From Pseudoduganella lurida (GTDB lineage: Bacteria > Pseudomonadota > Gammaproteobacteria > Burkholderiales > Burkholderiaceae_D): 64,000 nucleotides of DNA. Within the stretch, counting starts at the first letter, position 1; every line of letters starts with the position of its first letter. Shown here piece by piece: positions 24,607 to 32,785 of the stretch. Made by a program: the position numbers and the translations under genes. The stretch lies in contig NZ_VLLB01000013.1 of NCBI RefSeq assembly GCF_007830455.1, forward strand, positions 1 through 64,000, read 5' to 3'. The notes under the pieces were generated by a model that was not told where the DNA came from, made no database searches, and saw only the letters and a list, made by a program, of their open reading frames with translations.

Positions 24607-26469
24607 ATGAACGTCCCCGCCCAGCCGTCCCGCCCCCTTGTTACCTATCTCTTCATCGGCATCAACGTGCTGCTGTACGTCTACCAGGCGCTGCAGGGCG
24701 TGGGCTGGATCGACCGCACCCCGGCAGCCGTGCTCGCATGGGGCGGCAACCTGGCCGCATACACGCTGATCGACCAGCCGTGGCGCCTGTTCACCAGCAT
24801 GTTCCTGCACGTGAGCCTGCTGCACCTGGCGGCAAACATGTACATGCTGCTGGCCTTCGGCAGCATGGTCGAGCAGCGCTTCGGCGCCGTGCGCTTCCTG
24901 CTGGCCTACCTGCTGTCCGGCCTGATCGGCAGCCTCGTCAGTGCGCAGTGGCATGCCGATGCATTCAACCAGATCGTCGCGGCCGGTGCTTCCGGTGCAT
25001 TGATGGGTCTGTGCGGCGCGTACCTGGCCGACTGGCTGGTGGCCAGGTGGCACAACGATCCGCACGAGGCCATCACGTCCGGCGGGCCGCTGGTGCAGAC
25101 GATCGCCATCAACCTCGCCATCGGCTGGATCGTGCCGGGCATCGACAATGCCTGCCATATCGGCGGCCTGCTGGGCGGCTTCGTCGTCGGCGGGGCGTTC
25201 GCGCTGGTGCCGCCCCGGCTGGGCCAGGCGACCCGCGCGCTGCTGGTCGCAGCCATTTCCTGCATCACGCTGGGCGGCATCTATGCCCGGCTCCATGCCG
25301 CGCCTTCCGAAGGCCTGGCCGCCATCGTTGAGCTGCGCGAAGCCGAGAAGGCCGAACAGGACGAGGTGAACCGCAAGCGGCAGGCCAAGGCGCGGCTGGC
25401 AAAACAGATCGCGGACGCGCGGCGCAGCGGTCCCCGCACGGTGAGCAAGGAGCAGGCTGCGGGCACATCGATCGCGCTGGCCTCCCCGGTCAGCAGCCTG
25501 TTCCTGATGCCGGACGGCACGCGGATTGCCGTCACCGGCGAAAAGGATCACACGCTGCGCTTCGTCGACCTGGGCACGGGCACGGAAGGGCCGGCGATCC
25601 AGGGCCAGCGTCCGCCGCCCGACAATGGCGAGTGCCCGCATGGCGAATGCGTTCCCAACAATGCCAATGCCGTGGCGCTGACGCCGGATGGCCGCACTGC
25701 CTATGTCGCCTCGCTGGTCGCCAACGGTGTCGGCATCGTCGACCTTCAGGCCGGCAAGATGGTGGGCTCGATCCGAACAGGCAGCCTCCCCCGTGCCATC
25801 GTGCTGAACAAGGCGGCCGACCGCGCCTATGTGCTCAACGACGGCGACAACACTGTGGTGGCCGTCGACCTGGCCACCCGCCGCATCGTCGGCAAGCCGA
25901 AACTGACCGGCAGGAATTTGCTGTCGCGCAATCACCCGGTCGGCCTGTGGCTGGCCGCCAACGACAGCGAGCTGTGGGTGATGGACGAGAGCGCATCGCG
26001 CCTGCTGGTGCTCGATGCCGCCACGCTGGCCGAGGTCAACGAGGTCATCGTCACGTCCGGCTTCATGAATGGCGTCCAGTTCGACCGGCAGCGCGGCGAG
26101 GCCTGGGTGGTGGGCGTGGATGCCATGGACCAGATCGACCTGGTCAAGAAGGAGATCGAGAAGACGGCGCACTTCTGCCAGGGCGTGATGACGGCGCCGG
26201 TGGCCCTCAACCGCGATGCCAGCCTGCTGGCGATCGCCGAGCCGCACGGCTGGGTACGCGTCGTCAACCTGCACACGGCGGCCACGATGGCGGCCTATCC
26301 GTTCCAGGGCCTGCCGATCGGCCTGCGCTTTTCGCCGGACGACAAGGGGCTGTATTTCATCGCCAACGAAGCGCCAAGGCTGACCGTGTTCGACACCGGC
26401 GTCACCGCTCCCCTGGGGGAACTGGTCAATGCCAAGCGGCCGGAGCGGCTCTGCACGCCGCTGGAATGA
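24607..26469 (+). CDS. rhomboid protease fused to a YVTN-type beta-propeller
   Basis: 620-aa fusion. Residues 1-225 form a rhomboid intramembrane serine protease: WR (59-60), FLHVSLLHLAANM (67-79), the catalytic Ser129 in GASGALMG and His184 in CHIGGLLGG, with about six membrane helices. A charged helical linker (240-275) leads to about 330 residues of YVTN/lactonase-like propeller repeats (VALTPDGRTAYVAS, AIVLNKAADRAYVLNDGDNTV, RFSPDDKGLYFIA). The propeller has an ECPHGEC cysteine pair (about 342-348). Both active-site residues are present, so it should be proteolytic; the propeller may bring substrates. Confidence 0.9.
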   Translation: MNVPAQPSRPLVTYLFIGINVLLYVYQALQGVGWIDRTPAAVLAWGGNLAAYTLIDQPWRLFTSMFLHVSLLHLAANMYMLLAFGSMVEQRFGAVRFLLAYLLSGLIGSLVSAQWHADAFNQIVAAGASGALMGLCGAYLADWLVARWHNDPHEAITSGGPLVQTIAINLAIGWIVPGIDNACHIGGLLGGFVVGGAFALVPPRLGQATRALLVAAISCITLGGIYARLHAAPSEGLAAIVELREAEKAEQDEVNRKRQAKARLAKQIADARRSGPRTVSKEQAAGTSIALASPVSSLFLMPDGTRIAVTGEKDHTLRFVDLGTGTEGPAIQGQRPPPDNGECPHGECVPNNANAVALTPDGRTAYVASLVANGVGIVDLQAGKMVGSIRTGSLPRAIVLNKAADRAYVLNDGDNTVVAVDLATRRIVGKPKLTGRNLLSRNHPVGLWLAANDSELWVMDESASRLLVLDAATLAEVNEVIVTSGFMNGVQFDRQRGEAWVVGVDAMDQIDLVKKEIEKTAHFCQGVMTAPVALNRDASLLAIAEPHGWVRVVNLHTAATMAAYPFQGLPIGLRFSPDDKGLYFIANEAPRLTVFDTGVTAPLGELVNAKRPERLCTPLE

Positions 26470-26486
26470 GCTGACGTTCGCGTGGG

Positions 26487-27092
26487 CTAGGCAGCCTGGC
26501 CCGCGCCACCGCGCTTCCTGAACTGGGCCGCCTTGTAGCGGTTGCCGCAGGCGGCCATGCTGCACCAGCGCCGCTTGTGCGCCTTGGTGCGGTCGTAGAA
26601 CCACAGGATGCAGTCCGGGTGCTCGCATTGCCGCACGAGCGAAAAATCGCCCTCGGCCAGCAGCTGCGCCAGCGCTTCCGCCACGGGGCCCAGCAGGGCA
26701 GCGACCGGCTCGCCGCGCGCGATGCGCACCAGCGCCAGCTTGCCTTCCCCATCCTGCACCAGCTGCGGCGCGCTCGCATGCGCCAGCAGGTACTTGTTCA
26801 GCGCGCCGACATCGGCCGCGCGCCCTTCCCTGTGCCGGTCGATCATCCGGCGTGCCAGCGCACGCAAGGCCACGCCCTGCGCCAGCAATGCGGCAAGGTC
26901 GACTGGACCGGCACCCTTCGCCGGCACGATGCCCTGGCGCGCCAGCCAATGCAGCACATCGTCACCCGTCTGCCAGAAGTCGACCAGGACGCCATCGCTG
27001 CGCGCCTCCGTATTGAGCAGGTCCAGCGCCAGGTGATCGCCGACCAGCGGCGCTTCGCCATGCCCGTTGCCGTGCTGGGTCGTCGCATTCAT
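26487..27092 (-). CDS. CGNR zinc-finger / ABATE-domain regulator
   Basis: 201-aa protein of the ABATE-CGNR family of putative stress-responsive transcription factors. The N-terminal helical ABATE domain starts LALDLLNTEA (about 22-31). The C-terminal zinc finger has CEHPDC, WCSMAACGNR and the basic helix YKAAQFRKR for DNA contact. It is divergent from a hydrolase gene, with repeated GGTTACTT/AAGTAACC boxes between them, so it probably controls that gene and itself (inference). The ligand or signal is unknown. Confidence 0.9.
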   Translation of the reverse strand: MNATTQHGNGHGEAPLVGDHLALDLLNTEARSDGVLVDFWQTGDDVLHWLARQGIVPAKGAGPVDLAALLAQGVALRALARRMIDRHREGRAADVGALNKYLLAHASAPQLVQDGEGKLALVRIARGEPVAALLGPVAEALAQLLAEGDFSLVRQCEHPDCILWFYDRTKAHKRRWCSMAACGNRYKAAQFRKRGGAGQAA

Positions 27093-27115
27093 CTTGATAA
27101 CCTCTAAAAATTAGA

Positions 27116-27144
27116 TTGACAGGTTACTAAACGACGCCTAGACT
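27116..27144 (+). promoter_or_regulatory. Promoter of the 27210 hydrolase
   Basis: A consensus -35 TTGACA (27116-27121), exactly 17 nt and -10 TAGACT (27139-27144). Transcription would start near 27151, about 60 nt before the hydrolase ATG. A GGTTACT box overlaps the spacer. Confidence 0.7.
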
Positions 27145-27186
27145 CCGGATCAAGTAACCCAATAAGCTTGATTATAAGGGTTACTT
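27121..27186. promoter_or_regulatory. Operator boxes between the CGNR regulator and hydrolase
   Basis: AAGTAACCC (27152-27160) and GGGTTACTT (27178-27186) are perfect inverted copies, and a third, AGGTTACT, lies at 27121-27128 overlapping the promoter. Their placement in and just after a strong promoter suggests repression by the divergently encoded regulator. Confidence 0.6.
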
Positions 27187-27209
27187 ACCACTTTCACCAA
27201 GGAGCAGTC

Positions 27210-28118
27210 ATGGACACCATCGCCGCCACCACCTTCCCCGCCAACGTTGCTGGCGATCCCGTTCATCACCGCACGCTGGAGGTCCAGGGTACCAGCGTGT
27301 TCTACCGCGAGGCGGGCGCGCCGCAGGCGCCGGCCGTGCTGCTGCTGCACGGCTTCGGTGCCTCGTCGCACATGTTCCGCAACCTGATCCCGCAGCTGGC
27401 CCGGCACTATCACGTGATCGCGCCCGACCTGCCGGGCTTCGGCCAGACCACGACCCCGCCGGACTTCCGCTACACCTTCGACAACCTGGCGGAGGTGATC
27501 GATGCCTTCACGACCGCCAAGGGCCTGGCGCGCTACGCGATCTATGTGTTCGACTACGGCGCGCCGGTCGGCTGGCGCCTGGCGGTGAAGCATCCGCAGA
27601 AGATCAGCGCCATCGTCAGCCAGAACGGTAATGCCTACGAAGAGGGCCTGAGCGCCGGCTGGGCGGACATGCGCAAGGCATGGGCCGAACCGACGGCCGC
27701 CAACCGCGAAGCCCTGCGCCGCTTCAACACGCCGGACATGCTGCGCTGGCAGTACACGGAAGGCGTGCGCGACACGTCGCTGATCGCGCCGGAAACGTAC
27801 CAGCTGGCCGCCGCCGCCATCGACCGCATCGGCGTGGAGCCGCAGATGGACCTGCTGCTCGACTATGGTTCCAACGTCGCGCAGTATCCAGAGCTGCACG
27901 CGTTCTTCCGCCGCCACCAGCCGCCCACGCTGGCGATCTGGGGCCGGAACGATCCGTTCTTCACGCCGCCCGGTGCCGAAGCCTTCCGGCGCGACAACCC
28001 GCAGGCCGAGGTGCGCTTCCTCGACACGGGCCACTTCGCCATCGAAACGCATGGCGACGAGATCGCGGCCGCCATGTTGGCGTTCCTGGAGCGCAGCATC
28101 GGGTCCGGCACGCAATGA
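27210..28118 (+). CDS. alpha/beta hydrolase with aspartate nucleophile (dehalogenase/epoxide-hydrolase-like)
   Basis: 302-aa alpha/beta-fold enzyme. LLLHGFGASS (45-54) gives the oxyanion region. The nucleophile elbow VFDYGAPVGWRLA has Asp in place of Ser, as in haloalkane dehalogenases and epoxide hydrolases. The acid probably lies in WGRNDPFF and the catalytic His in DTGHFAIET. The HGxP motif of typical epoxide hydrolases is missing, so a dehalogenase-like or other function is possible. The start has AAGGAG upstream. It faces the CGNR regulator across a shared promoter region with operator repeats. Confidence 0.88.
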   Translation: MDTIAATTFPANVAGDPVHHRTLEVQGTSVFYREAGAPQAPAVLLLHGFGASSHMFRNLIPQLARHYHVIAPDLPGFGQTTTPPDFRYTFDNLAEVIDAFTTAKGLARYAIYVFDYGAPVGWRLAVKHPQKISAIVSQNGNAYEEGLSAGWADMRKAWAEPTAANREALRRFNTPDMLRWQYTEGVRDTSLIAPETYQLAAAAIDRIGVEPQMDLLLDYGSNVAQYPELHAFFRRHQPPTLAIWGRNDPFFTPPGAEAFRRDNPQAEVRFLDTGHFAIETHGDEIAAAMLAFLERSIGSGTQ

Positions 28119-28134
28119 CTGCTGTCGAGCTTCC

Positions 28135-28197
28135 TTGACGATGAGTAGCCCTGTGCTACCTTGACCTGCATGTCGCCGCGCCGGGCAGTGCGCGGCG
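28135..28197 (+). promoter_or_regulatory. Possible promoter and leader hairpin before the ScyD-like gene
   Basis: TTGACG (28135-28140) and TACCTT (28157-28162) are 16 nt apart. A GTAGC/GCTAC inverted repeat (28145-28149, 28155-28159) lies in the spacer. A GC hairpin CGCCGCGC/GCGCGGCG (28174-28181, 28190-28197) follows in the leader or ends the upstream hydrolase transcript. Confidence 0.4.
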
Positions 28198-28225
28198 TCC
28201 GTGTCTGTTCTGAAAGGAGCGCGTC

Positions 28226-29443
28226 ATGGGGAATTCGGTTTGCATTGTGCGGAGGGCCCTGGCTGGCGGTCTGTTTCTGGCGGGGGTAACAGCGGCGGGG
28301 GTAGCAGCGGCAGCGCCACAGGTGGAGGTGATCGCGACCGGCCTCGTCAATCCCCGCGGCATCGCCTTCGCACCCGATGGCGCGCTGTACGTGGCCGAAG
28401 CGGGCCGCGGCGGCAACGGTACCTGCATCGTGCTGTCCGATGGCCAGAATTCCTGCTACGGCCAGACGGGGGCCATCGCCCGCATCGCACCGGACGGCAA
28501 GCGCAACGTCACGCGCGTGATCCGCAGCCTGCCCTCGCTGGCCGCGCCGGACGGCTTCGGCGCGATCGGCCCGCAAGGCGTTTCGTTCGGCCCATCCGGC
28601 ACGGCGAAGATCGTGATCGGGCTGGCCGCCAATCCGGCGGAACGGGAAGGCCTGGGCGCACGCTCCGCGCTGTTCGGCCAGCTGATCCGGCCGCGCCAGT
28701 TCGGCATCCCGGCCCCGGCGCTGCTCCCGGCGGCCGCCACGGCTTCCTCGGCCAGCGCCGTCGACAAGCTCGCCTATGCGGATATCGCCGGCTTCGAGGC
28801 GGACAACGATCCCGTTCCCGGCGGCGTGGACAGCAATCCGTACGGCGTGCTGGCGCTGGGCTCGCGCGACGTGGTGGCCGATGCCGGCGCCAATGCCCTG
28901 CTGCAGGCCGATGCCGGCGGGGTGGTCACGGCGCTGGCCGTGTTCGAGGCGCGCCAGGTGCCGGCACCGCCCTTCCTCGGCCTGCCGCCCGGCGCCACCA
29001 TTCCCATGCAGGCGGTGCCCACGTCGGTAGCGCAGGGGCCCGATGGCTGGCTGTATGTGGGGCAGCTGACGGGCTTCCCCTTCCCCGTCGGCCTGGCGAA
29101 CGTATATCGTGTGCCGCCCGAAGGCGGCATGCCGGAAGTATTCGCCAGCGGCTTCACCAACATCATCGGGCTGGCATTCGATGCGCACGGGCGCCTGCAT
29201 GTGCTCCAGATCGGCAACGGGCTGGGCGCGCCGGACGGCCCGCCGCTGCAGACACCCGGCAAGCTGATCCGCGTGAACGGCGATGGATCACAGACGCTCA
29301 TTTATGACGGGCTGTACTTCCCGGGCGGGCTGGCGATCGGGCCGGACGGAGCGGCGTACGTGACCAATAACGGCATCGTGCCCGGGCCAGTGCCGGGGGC
29401 GTTTCCCGATGGCGGGCAGGTGGTGCGGATCGGGCTGGAGTGA
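28226..29443 (+). CDS. secreted ScyD/ScyE-like beta-propeller protein
   Basis: 405-aa exported protein. A signal peptide (about 1-30, ending AAAAPQ) leads into NHL/SMP-30-like propeller repeats: GIAFAPDGALYVAEAG, GVSFGPSG, VAQGPDGWLYVGQLTG, IGLAFDAHGRLHVLQIG and GLAIGPDGAAYVTNNG. This matches the ScyD/ScyE family, named after cyanobacterial scytonemin genes but widespread with unknown function. AAAGGAGCG lies before the ATG. It has one Cys pair (GTCIVLSDGQNSC). A minisatellite array begins 74 nt after its stop. Confidence 0.85.
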   Translation: MGNSVCIVRRALAGGLFLAGVTAAGVAAAAPQVEVIATGLVNPRGIAFAPDGALYVAEAGRGGNGTCIVLSDGQNSCYGQTGAIARIAPDGKRNVTRVIRSLPSLAAPDGFGAIGPQGVSFGPSGTAKIVIGLAANPAEREGLGARSALFGQLIRPRQFGIPAPALLPAAATASSASAVDKLAYADIAGFEADNDPVPGGVDSNPYGVLALGSRDVVADAGANALLQADAGGVVTALAVFEARQVPAPPFLGLPPGATIPMQAVPTSVAQGPDGWLYVGQLTGFPFPVGLANVYRVPPEGGMPEVFASGFTNIIGLAFDAHGRLHVLQIGNGLGAPDGPPLQTPGKLIRVNGDGSQTLIYDGLYFPGGLAIGPDGAAYVTNNGIVPGPVPGAFPDGGQVVRIGLE

Positions 29444-29517
29444 TCTGCACGACGCACGATGCCCCCCGCTTGTTGCACCTCGTTCATTGCACCACGCTTG
29501 TTGCAGCGGGCATACTC

Positions 29518-29709
29518 CATCGGGCTTACTACATCGGGCTTACTACATCGGGCTTACTACATCGGGCTTACTACATCGGGCTTTCCACATCGGCTGATTA
29601 CGACGGGCTGATTAGATCGGCTAAACACATCGGGCTAACTGCATCGCGCTGAGTACATCAGGCTCACTACATCAGGCTCACTACATCAGGCACTACGTCG
29701 CGCTCACTG
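29518..29709. repeat. 14-bp minisatellite array
   Basis: About 14 head-to-tail copies of a 14-bp unit. Four are identical (CATCGGGCTTACTA, 29518-29573), followed by diverged units of 12-14 bp such as CATCAGGCTCACTA (two identical copies, 29656-29683). The array runs 6 bp into the 3' end of the hydrolase gene that ends at 29704. There are no spacers, so it is not a CRISPR array. The bases before it (29444-29517) hold looser copies of CGCTTGTTGCA. Confidence 0.9.
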
Positions 29710-30630
29710 CCCCAGGCTTTGCAGGAAGGCTGCCAGGTCGCGATTGAAGCGTTCGGGCTCCTCGATGAACGGTGCGTGGCCCGAGTCCGCATACACGATG
29801 CTGCGCACGCGCGGGTTGATCGCCCTGGCGCGCGCGATGGCCGGCGCCGCCTGCACCAGGGCATCCTGCGCACCATACAGCAGCAGTACCGGCAAGCGGG
29901 CCTTGCCGAGGCCCGCGCTGGCCGCCACGCTCATCGTCTGCACGGCAGTCTGCATGTCCCAGGACGCCATGGCGGCATTGGCCAGCAGGCGCTGGAACGT
30001 GACGGCGTCGGGCTGGCGCCGGAAGCACAGGGCGAGGAAGGCCCGCTCGGCGTCCAGGTGCGTTTTCAGGTCGGGGCTGGTCACGTCGCGGTAGATCTGC
30101 GGGTGCGGCGTGATCTGGTCGGCTGCCAGCTCGATGACGCCGTCCACATAGACCGCGCCGGCAATGGCGGCATCGCCATGGGCCGCCAGGTAGTTCGAGA
30201 TGACGGCCCCGCCCAGCGACCAGCCCACCAGCACGGGCCTGGCCGGGGCGCCCGGTCGCCCCATGGCGGCGATGACGGCCGCGAGGTCGTCGGCCCAGCG
30301 GCGTCCTTCGCGATAGGCTTCGGCACCGGCGGGCTTGCCGGAAAGCCCGTGACCGCGCAGGTCATACGTGACCAGCCGGTACCGCTGCAATGCCGGGCTG
30401 GCGACCTGCTGTTCCCAGTTCAGCCGGCTGCCCAGCAGGCCATGGATGAAGAGGATGGCCGGGCCGGCCGGATCACCCGACTCCTGGACGGCCAGCGAGA
30501 CGCCGTCCGGCGCGATGACCGTGTAGTGCCGTTCGGCGCCGTATGCCAGGCAATTGAAGGCCAGCAGCAGCATCGCCAGCAGCAGCCGGGCGGCGCCCGC
30601 AGGCAGTGAGGTATGGATACGAGAGTTCAT
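29704..30630 (-). CDS. secreted alpha/beta hydrolase
   Basis: 308-aa alpha/beta-hydrolase with a signal peptide (residues about 1-32, ending LAYGAE), so probably periplasmic. FIHGLLGSRLNWE is the oxyanion region, VGWSLGGAV holds the nucleophile Ser, YGAQDALV the acid and DSGHAPFIEEP the catalytic His. Substrate unknown. It is divergent from a MerR-type gene, and its minus-strand promoter appears to contain the MerR operator, suggesting control by that regulator. The 3' end overlaps the last minisatellite unit. Confidence 0.9.
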   Translation of the reverse strand: MNSRIHTSLPAGAARLLLAMLLLAFNCLAYGAERHYTVIAPDGVSLAVQESGDPAGPAILFIHGLLGSRLNWEQQVASPALQRYRLVTYDLRGHGLSGKPAGAEAYREGRRWADDLAAVIAAMGRPGAPARPVLVGWSLGGAVISNYLAAHGDAAIAGAVYVDGVIELAADQITPHPQIYRDVTSPDLKTHLDAERAFLALCFRRQPDAVTFQRLLANAAMASWDMQTAVQTMSVAASAGLGKARLPVLLLYGAQDALVQAAPAIARARAINPRVRSIVYADSGHAPFIEEPERFNRDLAAFLQSLGQ

Positions 30631-30670
30631 GCGCAGTGCTCCAGGCGTTGGAAGAACTGCTATCCTGAAG

Positions 30671-30688
30671 CCTCACATCCATGTGAGG
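30671..30688 (-). promoter_or_regulatory. MerR-type operator in the divergent promoter
   Basis: CCTCACAT (30671-30678) and ATGTGAGG (30681-30688) form an 8-2-8 palindrome. On the minus strand TTGACC (30689-30694) directly precedes it, as a -35, and AGGATA lies on its far side about 21 nt away. An over-long spacer containing the palindrome is typical of MerR-activated promoters; the symmetry resembles SoxR boxes. Confidence 0.65.
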
Positions 30689-30706
30689 GTCAAGCCCTTT
30701 CGCACC

Positions 30707-31090
30707 ATGAACGATTCGCTGCTTCCCGCCACCCTGTCGATCGGCGAACTGGCACGCCAGACCGGTGTCAGCGTGCGCTCGATCCGTCATTACGACGAGA
30801 ATGGCCTGCTGAGTTCGGCGCGCGCCGTCAATGGCTACCGGGTCTTTCCGCTCGCGGCCGTGACCCAGGTGCGGCAGATCCAGCGGCTGATCGCCAGCGG
30901 GTTCAATCTGGACGAGATCCGCAGCTTTCCCGCCTGCATGCGCCTGATCGAAGGCGCGGCGATGTGTCCGGAGACGACGCCCGTCCAGCGCAAGCGCCTG
31001 GCCGATATCGAGCGGCAGATCGCCGACCTGGAAGAACGCCGCGCCCGCCTGCGGGCCATGGTGAGCGACGAGCTGCCGCCGCCCCGCTAG
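30707..31090 (+). CDS. MerR family transcriptional regulator
   Basis: 127-aa regulator. The winged-helix DNA-binding domain begins LSIGELARQTGVSVRSIRHY (about residues 10-29), continues NGYRVFP, and is followed by the dimerisation coiled coil (RKRLADIERQIADLEERRARLRAM). Cysteines in FPACMRL and AAMCPE could sense metals, but no typical effector domain is present. The start was chosen at 30707; the frame upstream is antisense to the hydrolase. It is divergent from the secreted hydrolase gene, with a palindromic operator between. Confidence 0.9.
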   Translation: MNDSLLPATLSIGELARQTGVSVRSIRHYDENGLLSSARAVNGYRVFPLAAVTQVRQIQRLIASGFNLDEIRSFPACMRLIEGAAMCPETTPVQRKRLADIERQIADLEERRARLRAMVSDELPPPR

Positions 31091-31107
31091 CAGGCGGTGG
31101 GCAGGCC

Positions 31108-31317
31108 TCAGCTTTTCTTCAGCGCACTGGCCTTGTGCGCCGCTTCGGCGCCGGTCTTGTCGCTGACGACGAGATACTCGGGGTGATCCTTCGACGCGGC
31201 CACCTCGTGGCCCTTGATGCTGGTGTGCGCCGTGAGTTTCTTCTTGACGGTGCCGTGCACCACGCCCTGCGACGACTGCCACTGCACCTTGTCGCCGGCC
31301 TTGAATGAATCCGTCAT
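31108..31317 (-). CDS. DUF2945 / HVA1 Tudor-like protein
   Basis: 69-aa protein matching the DUF2945 (hypervirulence-associated, Tudor-like) family. FKAGDKVQWQSSQGVVHGTV is the SH3-like strand pair, followed by KGHEVAASKDHPEYLVVSDKTGAEAAHKAS, highly typical. Function is unknown; members are small cytoplasmic proteins. The start at 31317 directly precedes the domain, and the longer open frame is antisense shadow. It follows the GGDEF gene in the same direction and converges on the MerR gene. Confidence 0.88.
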   Translation of the reverse strand: MTDSFKAGDKVQWQSSQGVVHGTVKKKLTAHTSIKGHEVAASKDHPEYLVVSDKTGAEAAHKASALKKS

Positions 31318-31381
31318 GCTGTGCCTTCCCATGGGTGGAGGAAGCACCATTGGACCATGGATCGCGATCGCGGCAAGCCCG

Positions 31382-32719
31382 TTACGCCATGGCATCGCCG
31401 GGCGGGCAGATGCGGTTGCGGCCGGCCTGCTTGGCTTCGTACAGCATCGCGTCGGCGCGCAGGAACAGCTCGTTTTCGCTGCGCTGCTCGGGATAGGTCG
31501 CGATGCCGCCGCTGAACGAAAAGTGACGGACGTCGCCCGGCGCCACCTGGAAGGCGATCGCGCCGAAGGCCTGGCGGAGCGCATCGAGCTTCTGCCATCC
31601 CTGCGCGGGCGTGCAGTCCCAGAACACGACGACGAATTCCTCGCCGCCGAAGCGGCTCAGCAGGTCCAGTTCGCCGACCTGCTGCGCCAGCGTCAGCGAC
31701 AGGCGCTTGATGACGATGTCGCCGAAGGAGTGGCCCCAGGTGTCGTTGATGGTCTTGAACTTGTCGATGTCCACCACGCCGTAGGCCAGCGGCACGTTGT
31801 CGCGGGCGGCCTGGCGGATCAGCGCCTGCGCCTTCTTCTGCAGGCCCACCTTGTTGAGCAGGCCGGTCGCGCGGTCCTTGCCGATCAGGTCCTTGCTGAC
31901 GCGGATCTTGTTGGCGCGGTGCACCAGCTGCTCCGTCAGCAGGTCCGGCGCGCTCAGCGGCATGATCTCGTCGAAGCCGCTGGCCAGCGCGCGGCGCGCC
32001 TGGTCCTCGTCAGGCCGGCGCTGCAGCAGCGTGATCTCGCGCACCGGATCGGCCTCGATGTTCTTCTGCAGCACGCGGGCGATGGCCTCGGTGCGGTCGT
32101 ACTCGGCGGCGCCGATGAGCACGATGTCCGGCTGCAGCTCCTTGACGCGCTGGTGCAGCGTGTGCGCATCGGCATGGCGGATGACTTCCACGCGCTGGCG
32201 CAGCAGCGCCGCCTCGTCCAGGTCGGTCGGGTCGCCCAGGTGGATCAGCCGCACCAGGTCGCCGCCCTTGCGCTGCACGAACAGCTTGAACAGCTTGTCG
32301 ACCAGCACGTCGTTGGGAATCGGCTTTTCGGCGTACGCCAGGCAGTGGCTGTCGACCAGGCGCTGCTGCAGGAGGAAGCGGCCGCCCTGCCGGGCCGACT
32401 GCAGGTAGACGTAATCGTGGTTGCCCGGCAGGCGTTCCAGCAGCTCGCCCAGCATCAGCGTCTTGCGGCTGGACTGCATGTCGGACTGCAGGTTGTGCAG
32501 CGCATCGAGGTCGATCACGAACAGGTCGTGGTCGCGGCTGTTGCCGATGGCCGACACGAAGTGGCTGACCTCGTTGAAGAAGGCGATGTCGAAGTCGTAC
32601 TTGTGGGCGTGCAGCAGCAGCTCGTCCCGGTTGTCCTTGATGAAGAAGCTCTGCGACAGGAGCAGGACATGATTCTTGTACAGCGGATTCCTGTACGGCG
32701 GGGTGGCATCGCTGGTCAT
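31382..32719 (-). CDS. diguanylate cyclase with receiver-like N-terminus
   Basis: 445-aa soluble GGDEF protein. The N-terminal part (about residues 10-260) resembles two degenerate receiver-like segments (HDLFVIDLDALHNL and QPDIVLIGAAEYDR). The C-terminal GGDEF domain has DIDKFKTINDTWGHSFGD and an intact GGEEF. The usual RxxD inhibitory site is replaced by GELD, so feedback inhibition may be lost. A TTG at 32740 is a weaker start than the ATG at 32719, which has GGAAG upstream. It is co-oriented with the Gly-tailed membrane protein gene. Confidence 0.88.
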   Translation of the reverse strand: MTSDATPPYRNPLYKNHVLLLSQSFFIKDNRDELLLHAHKYDFDIAFFNEVSHFVSAIGNSRDHDLFVIDLDALHNLQSDMQSSRKTLMLGELLERLPGNHDYVYLQSARQGGRFLLQQRLVDSHCLAYAEKPIPNDVLVDKLFKLFVQRKGGDLVRLIHLGDPTDLDEAALLRQRVEVIRHADAHTLHQRVKELQPDIVLIGAAEYDRTEAIARVLQKNIEADPVREITLLQRRPDEDQARRALASGFDEIMPLSAPDLLTEQLVHRANKIRVSKDLIGKDRATGLLNKVGLQKKAQALIRQAARDNVPLAYGVVDIDKFKTINDTWGHSFGDIVIKRLSLTLAQQVGELDLLSRFGGEEFVVVFWDCTPAQGWQKLDALRQAFGAIAFQVAPGDVRHFSFSGGIATYPEQRSENELFLRADAMLYEAKQAGRNRICPPGDAMA

Positions 32720-32785
32720 GGCCGCAGCTTCCAGGAACAAGTGAAAAACGATCTTACCTCAGGCCGGACCAGCGGCTGACAACTT

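Noticed and set aside
29518..29709. Possible CRISPR array
   Set aside because: The 14-bp units are directly joined with no unique spacers, and no cas gene is nearby.
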